The notes below the pieces were generated by a model, which saw only the letters and a list, made by a program, of their open reading frames with translations, searched no databases and was not told the DNA's origin. Positions 9,034 through 16,266 of a stretch of DNA of 64,000 bases are shown piece after piece; positions within the stretch are counted from its first letter, which is position 1; every line of letters starts with the position of its first letter. This stretch comes from CBDFKU01 sp965248975 (GTDB lineage Bacteria; Chloroflexota; Dehalococcoidia; Lucifugimonadales; JAGWBF01), in the NCBI GenBank assembly GCA_965248975.1, contig CBDFKU010000016.1:1-64000 (forward strand), written 5' to 3'. Position numbers and translations under genes: made by a program.

Positions 9034-9405
9034 ATGGATGAATCGCATCGCGGCCAGCCGTACGACTGGGAGGCGAGCGAGCGGCTGCTCGCCCGGACGT
9101 TCGAAGCCTGGCGCAGGGAGTTCCGCAGCATCCTTGAGGACCACCGTCGGGAGATACAGAATCGCCTCGAGAAGATCGAGCGGGAGATCGAGAAGAAGTC
9201 GGACAAGGAGACGGTCGAGCTGCTGGTGCAAAGCGTCCAGGAGGACCTGCGCCGACATGCCGACGACATCAAGACCCTGGAATCCGGACTCGCCAGCAAG
9301 ATGGGTGTCGAGACCATGTGGAAGGTAGTTAGTCTGGTCATAACGCTGGGGGCCGCGGTGGGCGGCCTCGTGAGCTTTGCCATCAACCACATGGCGGGGA
9401 GGTAG
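9034..9405 (+). CDS. XhlA-like coiled-coil membrane protein
   Basis: This 123-residue protein is a long charged coiled coil (about residues 15-90, NRLEKIEREIEKKSDKETVE). It ends in one hydrophobic helix (MWKVVSLVITLGAAVGGLVS). This is the layout of the haemolysin XhlA family, which acts with a holin in release of defective prophage particles. The start is supported by AAGGAGAGA upstream. Together with the holin-like gene at 7596 it interrupts the order of spike genes. Its role may be lysis or fixing the particle to the membrane, and sequence alone does not decide. Confidence 0.65.
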   Translation: MDESHRGQPYDWEASERLLARTFEAWRREFRSILEDHRREIQNRLEKIEREIEKKSDKETVELLVQSVQEDLRRHADDIKTLESGLASKMGVETMWKVVSLVITLGAAVGGLVSFAINHMAGR

Positions 9406-9407
9406 CG

Positions 9408-9674
9408 ATGGCTAGACCCTTGGCTCGGCTCGGTGACAGGTCCGATCACGGCGGCATGATCGTCAGCGGCGCGTTGTGCACCCTGGTCAACGGGAGGCCC
9501 GTGGCCCGAATGGGCGACAAGCACGACTGCCCAATGCCCGGTCACGGGACCACGGACATCGTGAGTGGCAGTCCTCATACGGAGACAGAGGGCAGGCCTA
9601 ACGCACGGGCGGGGGACGCGGTCGACTGCGGCGCAAGAATCATCACAGGAAGTCCGAACACCCATGTCGACTGA
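9408..9674 (+). CDS. PAAR-motif spike tip protein
   Basis: An 88-residue protein made entirely of PAAR-type repeats: ARLGDRSDHGG, GDKHDCPMPGHG, GRPNARAGDAVDC, with conserved Gly, Asp, His and Cys residues. PAAR proteins fold into a short cone with a metal at the tip and sharpen the VgrG/gp5 needle of type VI secretion systems, phage tails and extracellular injection systems. The gene begins two bases after the XhlA-like gene and overlaps the next start by 11 bases, so translation is coupled. No toxin domain is fused to it. Confidence 0.9.
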   Translation: MARPLARLGDRSDHGGMIVSGALCTLVNGRPVARMGDKHDCPMPGHGTTDIVSGSPHTETEGRPNARAGDAVDCGARIITGSPNTHVD

Positions 9675-10548
9675 ACAGCAGCTCGCTGAGGCCATACGCC
9701 TACTCGCTGCCGGTCTCGGTATGACCGGCTCCGAGGACACTCCCTACCTGCGCCAGATCCACGACCGGCTCGACGAGATCAGGGAGCTGCAGCAGCAGAG
9801 CTATGAGGCCTCCCAGGCGATCCGCGCTGAGGCCCAGGCGGTGCTCGATGCGCATGCCGAGTGCGCACGGGACTACCTGGAGCAGCTGGACGAGTCCGAG
9901 CCGATCGACTTCCATCCATTCGTGTCCGCGCCCGAGGGCGCCACGGTGCGCGATCTGCCGGACGGGGGACGGCTGCTCACCCTGGTCGACGGCGCGATGG
10001 TACGCGTCGGCGCCGATGGCAGACTGGTCTTCATCGGTGAGGAGGGAGTGGCCGTCCCACTGGACCCGGCCCACGGCGGCATCGTCGAGCTACCCGATGG
10101 ACGGATTCTCATGCTGAAGCCCGAGGCGATCCGTGTCACTCATGAAGCGGCCGGCATAGAGGGTCTGCCGTTCGACATCGACCCAGCCGAGGTTGGCGAC
10201 GGGCGCTACCGTGTGGATCTGCCCGATGGCTCCCGCCTTGACGTGTCCCGCCGGGACCGCACGGCCGTGATCGGCAATACGGACGGCACGGTGGACGTCA
10301 TCGGCCTCACGCGTATCGAGGGGATCGGGGAGGAGGTCGAGGTGCGTCCGGTGCCCGGCGGCGCCAGGGGATTCGCGGCCCAGGAGAGCGGACACCGGGG
10401 CATCGTGGAGGCCGACGGCACGATCCATGTCACCACCGCTGCTGGTCTTGACCTCGTCATCCGATTCCCCGAAATGGGCGAGTGGGCCTATGCCGACGGG
10501 CCGGGCACACCCGCTGATCTCCTTGATAGCGAGGAACGCGCCAGATGA
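9664..10548 (+). CDS. Tail-cluster protein of unknown function, DG-rich beta repeats
   Basis: The 294-residue protein begins at the ATG at 9664, inside the PAAR gene end. Residues 1-85 are helical and coiled-coil-like (QIHDRLDEIRELQQQSYEAS). Residues 95-290 are strand-rich with repeated D-G turns (LPDGGRLLTLVDGAMVRVGA, LPDGRILML, LPDGSRLDV), which suggests a repetitive beta structure. Its stop overlaps the gp25 start as ATGA. The placement between PAAR and gp25 suggests a spike- or wedge-associated structural part or a cargo. I do not recognise a family. Confidence 0.7.
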   Translation: MSTEQQLAEAIRLLAAGLGMTGSEDTPYLRQIHDRLDEIRELQQQSYEASQAIRAEAQAVLDAHAECARDYLEQLDESEPIDFHPFVSAPEGATVRDLPDGGRLLTLVDGAMVRVGADGRLVFIGEEGVAVPLDPAHGGIVELPDGRILMLKPEAIRVTHEAAGIEGLPFDIDPAEVGDGRYRVDLPDGSRLDVSRRDRTAVIGNTDGTVDVIGLTRIEGIGEEVEVRPVPGGARGFAAQESGHRGIVEADGTIHVTTAAGLDLVIRFPEMGEWAYADGPGTPADLLDSEERAR

Positions 10549-11000
10549 CGCCTGGCATCCTGGGCAAGGGTTTGGGGTTCCCTTTCGGCTTCGAGCGCCG
10601 TTCAGGCGGGGCACGGGTGTCCTCAGCCACAACCACCGAACACGAACACATTCACGAGAGCATCATCCAGATACTCGGCACGAGCCCGGGCGAGCGTTTC
10701 ATGCGCCCAGAGTTCGGCTCACGGCTCAGGTCCCTGGTCTTCGAGGCCAACGACGAGGTGCTAAAGGGCCTGATCCGCCACTACATCGTCGAGGCGATCA
10801 AGCGGTGGGACAAACGCGTCGTCGTCACTGCAGTGACCTTCGATCAGTCCCCCGAGGAGATCGACCGCCACGTGCTGCCGGTGCGCATCTCTTACCGTGT
10901 CATCCAGACCCAGGTCGAGGGCAACCTGGTCTACCCCTTCCATCGCGAGCCGCTCCAGGGCCCTGCTCCCCGACAAATCACCGCCGTCGCTGGCCGGTGA
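10545..11000 (+). CDS. GPW/gp25-family baseplate wedge protein
   Basis: A 151-residue member of the gp25/GPW family. These proteins sit in the baseplate wedge and start sheath assembly. The core signature is at about residues 35-70 (ESIIQILGTSPGERFMRPEF, then GSRLRSLVFE), followed by helix and strand segments to residue 125. The start overlaps the previous stop (ATGA). The last ten codons (RQITAVAGR and stop) recur almost unchanged at 11854-11885, on the far side of an inserted minus-strand module. This shows that the operon was opened here. Confidence 0.92.
   Translation: MTPGILGKGLGFPFGFERRSGGARVSSATTTEHEHIHESIIQILGTSPGERFMRPEFGSRLRSLVFEANDEVLKGLIRHYIVEAIKRWDKRVVVTAVTFDQSPEEIDRHVLPVRISYRVIQTQVEGNLVYPFHREPLQGPAPRQITAVAGR
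10969..11000 (+). repeat. Left copy of imperfect 32-bp direct repeat (gp25 3' end)
   Basis: This segment covers the last gp25 codons. It matches 11854-11885 at 27 of 32 positions, beginning with an exact 15-base block (CCCGACAAATCACCG). Both copies stay in the same reading frame relative to a stop codon (RQITAVAGR-stop against RQITDVAGR-stop). Confidence 0.75.
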
Positions 11001-11072
11001 AGAGCAGTATCTACGACCGCCGAAGAGCTTGGCCCTTCGGACGGCCGGCTACAGGACGTAGGGCTGTTTGAC

Positions 11073-11450
11073 TTATGGCCCTTCCGCAGGCTGTATAACC
11101 ACACGCCCACCGTCCCGGACTTCCACGTAAAGGCTGTGGCTGTCCATGAGCGCCATTCCCACAAGGGGTGTGCTCCCTACCGCATCGGCCTCAATTCGCC
11201 GTGCCTTACTGTCCCAGAGCACGGTAACGCGGTACACGTTGAAGCCAACTTCCGTATCGTCAGCCAAGGTCGCCCTACTGCTGAGCACGTAGGGCAACTC
11301 CAACTCCGAAACCAGTGATGACGGCAGTGTCAAAGAACCGCTGTAGCCGGTGTCTATCACGGCATCCACTTCCCTTGCCTGTCCCTCCGTGGTCTGGAGG
11401 GACAGGGTGACAACGGCTTCGAGATTGGCGTTGACGAAACCCTCTATCAC
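11073..11450 (-). CDS. Clan AA retropepsin-like aspartic protease
   Basis: The 125-residue protein has the bacterial retropepsin-like pattern. It starts VIEGFVNANLEAVVTLSLQ and carries the catalytic motif DAVIDTGYSGSLTLP, in which the DTG aspartate is the expected active residue of a homodimeric aspartic protease. The start is a GTG at 11450, chosen because GTGA overlaps the upstream stop at 11447 and because related proteins begin at this point. It forms a coupled pair with the gene at 11447-11713. Both are antisense to the baseplate operon that surrounds them. Its substrate is unknown. Confidence 0.78.
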   Translation of the reverse strand: MIEGFVNANLEAVVTLSLQTTEGQAREVDAVIDTGYSGSLTLPSSLVSELELPYVLSSRATLADDTEVGFNVYRVTVLWDSKARRIEADAVGSTPLVGMALMDSHSLYVEVRDGGRVVIQPAEGP

Positions 11451-11713
11451 CCGGGGCTCCGCAAGGAGCTGCCCCCGAAGGTGCGCAACGTCGGATACCC
11501 GACCTTCACCGCCCAAACATCGGGGGCAGGACGCCGCTCCCGCAGAGCATCCGCTGCGGCAAGAGCTGTGTCGCCTATGGCGTAGTCCCCACTGTCCACG
11601 TCTATGGCAACGACCTTCCCGTGGTGGTTCGCTTCGACCTTTGGCCGGATGTCTCTTTCGTATATCTCGTCGCCGAGGCGTCCTGTCTCCTCGGCGGAGC
11701 GGTTAATCGTCAT
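11447..11713 (-). CDS. Small partner protein of the aspartic-protease module
   Basis: This 88-residue protein starts MTINRSAEETGRLGDEIYER and continues with VVAIDVDSGDYAIGDTALAA. It is the type of small hypothetical that commonly sits directly upstream of clan AA proteases in cyanobacteria and Chloroflexota. The start at 11713 is supported by GAGGAGG five bases upstream, while an in-frame ATG at 11743 would add ten residues. The GTGA overlap with the protease suggests translational coupling, as in toxin-antitoxin-like pairs. No biochemical role is established. Confidence 0.68.
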   Translation of the reverse strand: MTINRSAEETGRLGDEIYERDIRPKVEANHHGKVVAIDVDSGDYAIGDTALAAADALRERRPAPDVWAVKVGYPTLRTFGGSSLRSPG

Positions 11714-11853
11714 GGCGACCTCCTCGGCCCTTTCAAAGGGCACATTTCTACAGAGGCTATTTTACAACAATCGGGCGATTTCCTACAGAGAAAAGCCAAA
11801 AGCGAAGACGTGACTATTGCTTGTCCCTTACCCCAGGATGGCCACTACCGTCT

Positions 11854-11885
11854 CCCGACAAATCACCGACGTCGCCGGTAGGTAA
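11854..11885 (+). repeat. Right copy of imperfect 32-bp direct repeat
   Basis: The copy lies 885 bases after the left one and ends a 15-residue mini frame that starts at the ATG at 11838 (MATTVSRQITDVAGR). It looks like a duplicated or displaced gp25 3' end. The next 83 bases up to the baseplate J start hold no other gene. Confidence 0.7.
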
Positions 11886-11968
11886 CAAGCGGGGTTTTGC
11901 CCGGTATGGGACGCCGATGGCTGTTCCAGCAGGGCCTCCATACACCGGAATCGGCGGACTGATCTCAT

Positions 11969-13378
11969 ATGAGCCGAGCAGGCATCGCCTACACGAACAA
12001 GGACTACGAGTCGCTGCGCCGCGAGCTGTTGGGCAAAGTGCCGCAGCTGACGGACCGCTGGACGGACTTCAACGCCTCCGATCTCGGTGTCGTGCTGCTG
12101 GAGCTCTTCTGCGGCGTCGGCGACATGCTGGCCTACTATCTCGACGCCCAGGCAGCCGAGGCCTTTCTGCCGACGGCGCGCCAGCGCCAGAACGTCATCC
12201 AGCTCTGCAAGCTCATCGGCTACCGGCTGGACGCTCCGGTGGCCGCGACGACCACCCTGCGGTTCTCCCTCCCCGCGCCACTTGGGGAGGACCTCGTCGT
12301 ACCAGCGAGGACTACGGCCAGCGCTCGTCTCGACGACGGCGACGTGGAGTTCGAGACGGCCGAGGAAGCCATCCTTCCCAGGGGCCGGCTGAGCGTCGAC
12401 GTGAACGCGCGCCAGGGACGCCGAAAGGTTGAGTCCTTCACCGCCACCGGGGAGCCGAACGCATCGTTTCCTCTCGCGGGAACGGAGATCGCCCAGGGCA
12501 GCCTGAGCCTGCTGATCGACGACCAGCCCTGGCGGGAGGTCTATCACTTTCAGGAGAGCGGTGCTGAAGACGAACACTTTCAAGCCGAGACCGATGGCCT
12601 GGACCGGACCCGGATTCTGTTCGGTGACGGGGTGCGCGGCGCGGTACCGGGGGCAGACGCCGACATCCGCATCGAGTACCTCGAGACCCGGGGCGCGGCG
12701 GGCAATCTCGGCGTGGGGCTCGCCACCGAGCTCACAAGCACTCTCTATCAGGGTGGCGAGCTAGTGGCTGTCACCGTTACCAACCCCGTGCCGGCCACCG
12801 GCGGCGCAGACCGCGAGAGCCTGGACCATGCCCGCCAACAGGCGCCCGCAGAGATTCGGGCGGTGTGGAAGGCCCTAACCAAGGACGACTACAGGGCTCT
12901 GGCCGAGGGCTATCCGGGCGTAGCCAAGGCCCAGGTCCTGGACGCCAACGACAGCGCCCACATCCGCTACTACCAGGTCAATCTGGCCGTCGCTCCCCAC
13001 GGGGGCGGGCCACCCTCAACGCTCCTGAAACGAGACCTGGCCGCGTTCCTGGAGTCACGCAAGGTCATCACCATCGAGGTAAATCTCTTCGAGCCGGTCT
13101 ACCGGCTGGTGTCCATCGACGCCGACGCCCACGTCTACGCCGGTGAAGACCTGGAGCCGGTGCGCCGCCGCATAGAGCAGGCCCTCGCCGACTACTTCGA
13201 CTTTGAGCGCATGGACTTTGGACGGGCGGTGCCGACGTCGGACCTTATCGCTCTGCTTGACGGCGTGCGCGGCGTGAGCCACGCTCATCTGTTCACCCCT
13301 GCGCACGACGTTGAGGGTCAGGCAGGCGCCATCCCGGTTTTAGGCGAGGTCCGGCTGGACGTTCGGAGGGCCGCCTGA
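11969..13378 (+). CDS. Baseplate J-like protein (gp6/Afp11 type)
   Basis: A 469-residue wedge protein. The N-terminus (YTNKDYESLRRELLGKVPQL) and the segment LGVVLLELFCGVGDMLAYYL with a following polar helix are diagnostic of baseplate J-like proteins. The centre (LFGDGVRGAVPGADADIRIE; TRGAAGNLGVG) and the C-terminal repeats (AHVYAGEDLEPVRRRIEQAL) also match. In phage P2 and in extracellular injection systems this protein forms the baseplate ring arms with gp25 and protein I. No good ribosome site is visible upstream, perhaps because the protease module separated it from gp25. It overlaps the next gene by one base. Confidence 0.92.
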   Translation: MSRAGIAYTNKDYESLRRELLGKVPQLTDRWTDFNASDLGVVLLELFCGVGDMLAYYLDAQAAEAFLPTARQRQNVIQLCKLIGYRLDAPVAATTTLRFSLPAPLGEDLVVPARTTASARLDDGDVEFETAEEAILPRGRLSVDVNARQGRRKVESFTATGEPNASFPLAGTEIAQGSLSLLIDDQPWREVYHFQESGAEDEHFQAETDGLDRTRILFGDGVRGAVPGADADIRIEYLETRGAAGNLGVGLATELTSTLYQGGELVAVTVTNPVPATGGADRESLDHARQQAPAEIRAVWKALTKDDYRALAEGYPGVAKAQVLDANDSAHIRYYQVNLAVAPHGGGPPSTLLKRDLAAFLESRKVITIEVNLFEPVYRLVSIDADAHVYAGEDLEPVRRRIEQALADYFDFERMDFGRAVPTSDLIALLDGVRGVSHAHLFTPAHDVEGQAGAIPVLGEVRLDVRRAA

Positions 13379-14433
13379 TGGCCCCCTACTTCGAGAAGAA
13401 GCTAATCGAGCTGCTGCCGCCCCTCTACCGGGAGCGAGACGAGACGGGCGACCTCGAGGCGTTCCTCAAGATCCCGGCAACTACGCTCGACGAGCTCAAG
13501 GAACACATCGACCGATTCCCCGACCTGTTCGACGTCAACCGTTGCGAAGCCCGGTTTCTGCCGCTCCTGGGGGAGATAGTCGGGCACCGCTTCGACCCGC
13601 TGGCCGACGCTGAGGTCCAGCGCCGGGAGATCCGTGAGGCCATCGAGATATACCGGCGCAAGGGGACACTGCTGGCCATCGGCCGCGCGCTCGCCGATTA
13701 CGGCTGGCGTGGCCGCATTGAGGAGACGTTCCGCCAGGCGCTGCGTCTCAACCGGCGCGCCGTGGTGGGCCGATCGAAGCTGCCCGGGTCGATCTACAGC
13801 CTCGGCGCCTACCGCGTCGAGAGCGACACCGTCACCCCCGGACTCCGGGACCGTCTCAGCTTCCATCATCCCGCCGGCACGCGGGCCTTCTTCATGCAGT
13901 GGCTCGCGTTGCTGATGTCGGTGGGGTCGCAGATCGGGGTCTTCTCCAAGGAGAGGGTGAGGCGCATCGCTCTGGGCTACCTCCACGAGACCTTCGTGGT
14001 CGGCAGCAACGCCCTGAACGGCAGCCATCGCCTGACGCGGACCGAGAAAACGTGGGGCCTATGGTGGGTGACTGCGGGCAACGCTCTCCTGCACGAGGTG
14101 GAGCGCGCCGGCGTGTGCATCCGCCGCTGGCACGGGCGTAATCCGAGGTTCAGGCTGAACGGCTCCGCTTTGAACGGCGAGCAGCTGCCCAACGTCTGGA
14201 TCAGCGAGCGCAGGCTCGCCATATGCTGCACCGTCGATACGCAGGCGGAGCCGACTCAGGCCGCGACGTTCATACGCTTGGCGGGGCAGGACCTGAACCG
14301 GGCCCGCCTCAATCGGTCCGCGCCGGCCTGCACCGTTCAGTTCCGCCAGAAGGACGACTACGCCGAGGCCCAGGCGGGCTTCACCGCCGCTGCCAATCTC
14401 TTCACCGTCACCCAGTGGCCGGCGGCCGCATAA
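13378..14433 (+). CDS. Phage tail protein I family (Afp12-like)
   Basis: This 351-residue protein starts at TGATG, overlapping the J stop. Residues 1-130 are the tail protein I domain: LLPPLYRERDETGDLEAFLK, LPLLGEIVGHRFDPLADAEV and REIREAIEIYRRKGTLLAIG are typical. In P2-like tails it completes the wedge triangle with J and gp25. The C-terminal half, from about residue 150, is beta-rich with a LNGSALNGEQ turn and may hold fibre-attachment contacts. The spacing and overlap with J show joint translation. Confidence 0.88.
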   Translation: MAPYFEKKLIELLPPLYRERDETGDLEAFLKIPATTLDELKEHIDRFPDLFDVNRCEARFLPLLGEIVGHRFDPLADAEVQRREIREAIEIYRRKGTLLAIGRALADYGWRGRIEETFRQALRLNRRAVVGRSKLPGSIYSLGAYRVESDTVTPGLRDRLSFHHPAGTRAFFMQWLALLMSVGSQIGVFSKERVRRIALGYLHETFVVGSNALNGSHRLTRTEKTWGLWWVTAGNALLHEVERAGVCIRRWHGRNPRFRLNGSALNGEQLPNVWISERRLAICCTVDTQAEPTQAATFIRLAGQDLNRARLNRSAPACTVQFRQKDDYAEAQAGFTAAANLFTVTQWPAAA

Positions 14434-14444
14434 AGGAGGATTCG

Positions 14445-15038
14445 ATGGCCATCCATCTCTACGAAGACAGCGCGCTCACCCAACAGATCTCCGAGGGCGA
14501 CCTCACCAACCCGGATACCGACACCTACAACGGCACCGATGGGGAGTCGAAGGACAAGGAGCTGTTCCTCGCCAACGAGCAGACCACCCTGTCCTCGGCC
14601 TTGGCGTCGGGCGCGACCTCGGTCTCCCTGAGCGACGCCCGGTTCGCCAACGACGAGGTGATCATCATCGGCAGCGAGCAGATGCTGATCACCGCCGGCG
14701 GTGGCACCACCACTCTCACCGTCACTCGAGGCCATGCGGGAACGACCGCAGTCGCCCACAGCTCCGGGGACGCCGTCTACTCCGGATACGACTACACCGA
14801 TCTGGCCATCGAGCCGGTGGACAGCACGGGCGGCGACGAAAGCGACTGGTACAAGCTGGCGCTGACCGAGGCAGGTCTCGACTCGGCCACCGCGGGCGCG
14901 TCGCTCACCGTGGGAGAAAAGGACCACGACGATACGACTTCTATCTGGCGGCGCTGCAGCGTGCCCGCGTCGACGGCCGTTCAGAACAAGACCGACATCA
15001 AGCTCAAGATCGCGGGCACCGAGAACCCGATTGAATAG
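14445..15038 (+). CDS. Putative tail fibre/adaptor protein with phage-type beta repeat
   Basis: A 197-residue protein starting after TAAAGGAGGA. Its centre (ASGATSVSLSDARFANDEVI; ITAGGGTTTLTVTRGHAGTT; AHSSGDAVYSG) is a beta module seen repeatedly in phage tail and neck fibre proteins. The flanking parts are acidic and polar. It is probably a structural component at the baseplate edge or an adaptor for fibres. The family has no fixed biochemical role, and the assignment rests on this module and on position after protein I. Confidence 0.65.
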   Translation: MAIHLYEDSALTQQISEGDLTNPDTDTYNGTDGESKDKELFLANEQTTLSSALASGATSVSLSDARFANDEVIIIGSEQMLITAGGGTTTLTVTRGHAGTTAVAHSSGDAVYSGYDYTDLAIEPVDSTGGDESDWYKLALTEAGLDSATAGASLTVGEKDHDDTTSIWRRCSVPASTAVQNKTDIKLKIAGTENPIE

Positions 15039-15049
15039 AGGACTGAAGA

Positions 15050-15709
15050 GTGAGCACCAGCATCCAGCAGGAGGCGGACTCGGCTGCGTGGATCACCGCG
15101 CCGGTGTCGGTCGAGGCGGATACCTCGGCCGGCGTGTTCACCGAGGCGGCCGTCGCCGCTCGTGTCGTGAACGAAGTGGACCGGAGCGCCGACTGTGGGC
15201 AGTGGATCACTCAACCGACCAATCTCGAGGGCGACGTCGAGGCCAGTGTGTTCACCCTGGCGTCGGTCGCGGCATGGGTGACAGGCAAGGTGGACCTGAG
15301 TGTGGACTCAAGGCAATGGGTCACGCAGCCGATCCAGATCCAAGGCGACCTGGCCGCAAGCATCCACCGACCGTTCTCCATCCGTGGCGACGCACGACAG
15401 CTCGTCACCGTGGACCTGGTGGTCTCCTCGGACGGCAAACAGTGGATCGTCGGCGTTCTCGACAGGGACATCGACAGCCACCAACGGGTGATCCAAGACG
15501 AGACACTCGAAACCGACACCTGGCAGGCGATCTCCGAGGGTATGACCGCGATCATGGACAGCCAGCAGTGGGTCGTGGCGGGACGCCAGTCGTTGCGAGA
15601 CTCCCATCAAAGGGTCGTCGGCAAGGTGTCGCCGGAGGCGGCGAGCCAGCAGACCGTCTTCGTCGTGCTCATCCACGTAAGCCACACCATCAAGACCTGC
15701 AAGACCTGA
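15050..15709 (+). CDS. Repeat protein of the tail cluster (D-x-x-Q-W-V/I repeats)
   Basis: The 219-residue protein starts with GTG. It is built from degenerate units of roughly 17-38 residues, each containing D-(S/A/C/G)-x-Q-(W/R)-(V/I): DCGQWITQP, DSRQWVTQP, DGKQWIVGV, DSHQRVIQD, DSQQWVVAG, DSHQRVVGK. Hydrophobic strand residues alternate with charged ones, which suggests a beta-solenoid or fibre rather than an enzyme. It lies between two tail genes and is separated from them by only 11 and 13 bases. I do not recognise a named family. Confidence 0.65.
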   Translation: MSTSIQQEADSAAWITAPVSVEADTSAGVFTEAAVAARVVNEVDRSADCGQWITQPTNLEGDVEASVFTLASVAAWVTGKVDLSVDSRQWVTQPIQIQGDLAASIHRPFSIRGDARQLVTVDLVVSSDGKQWIVGVLDRDIDSHQRVIQDETLETDTWQAISEGMTAIMDSQQWVVAGRQSLRDSHQRVVGKVSPEAASQQTVFVVLIHVSHTIKTCKT

Positions 15710-15722
15710 AGGAGGCGCCCCC

Positions 15723-16256
15723 ATGTCCCAGGGACTGATCGTCAAGAGCGGCCGCATCCTCACCGCCAAGCTCCTGCTGGGCCAGGCCGTTGAGGGCATC
15801 ACCCACTGCGCCGTCGGCGAGGGTGACGCGACGTTCACCGACCCCCTCAATCCTCCGGCGCCGGATATCGACCAGACAGCGCTGAAGAGCGAACGTGCCC
15901 GCAAGCGGTTCTACAAGCGGACCTTCCTCGAGGAGAGTTCCGAGGGGTCGCTCATCGTGGGTGGGGTCCACTACCTCGAGACCGTCCGGGAGACCCGCAC
16001 CATGGGCGTCTACTTCCGCTTCGAGGAGAGCGAGGCCAACGGCATCACCATCCGCGAGTACGGCTTCCTCGGAGGCAACGTCTCCTATGTCGATGGGCAC
16101 GACTCGGACTACGCCGCCGACGGCGTCTATCACGCCGACACCAATCCGACCGGTCAGGTGCTCGAATCCGGCTACCTCTACGAGGTCAAGAACATCCCCG
16201 ACTTCAGCAAGATCTCCGATACGCGGGTGGAGCTAGTCGGGATCATCAAGATCTAG
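15723..16256 (+). CDS. Tail fibre/collar N-terminal-domain-like protein
   Basis: A 177-residue protein following GGAGGCGCCCCC. The sequence THCAVGEGDATFTDPLNPPA, the helix with RKRFYKRTF, and the later GVYFRFEESEANGITIREYG resemble the N-terminal domain of phage tail-collar fibre proteins. That domain fixes a fibre to the baseplate. Only this attachment-type domain is present, without a distal receptor-binding tip. It probably connects the baseplate to the very large DUF4815 protein encoded next. Confidence 0.65.
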   Translation: MSQGLIVKSGRILTAKLLLGQAVEGITHCAVGEGDATFTDPLNPPAPDIDQTALKSERARKRFYKRTFLEESSEGSLIVGGVHYLETVRETRTMGVYFRFEESEANGITIREYGFLGGNVSYVDGHDSDYAADGVYHADTNPTGQVLESGYLYEVKNIPDFSKISDTRVELVGIIKI

Positions 16257-16266
16257 GAGAAGACCA

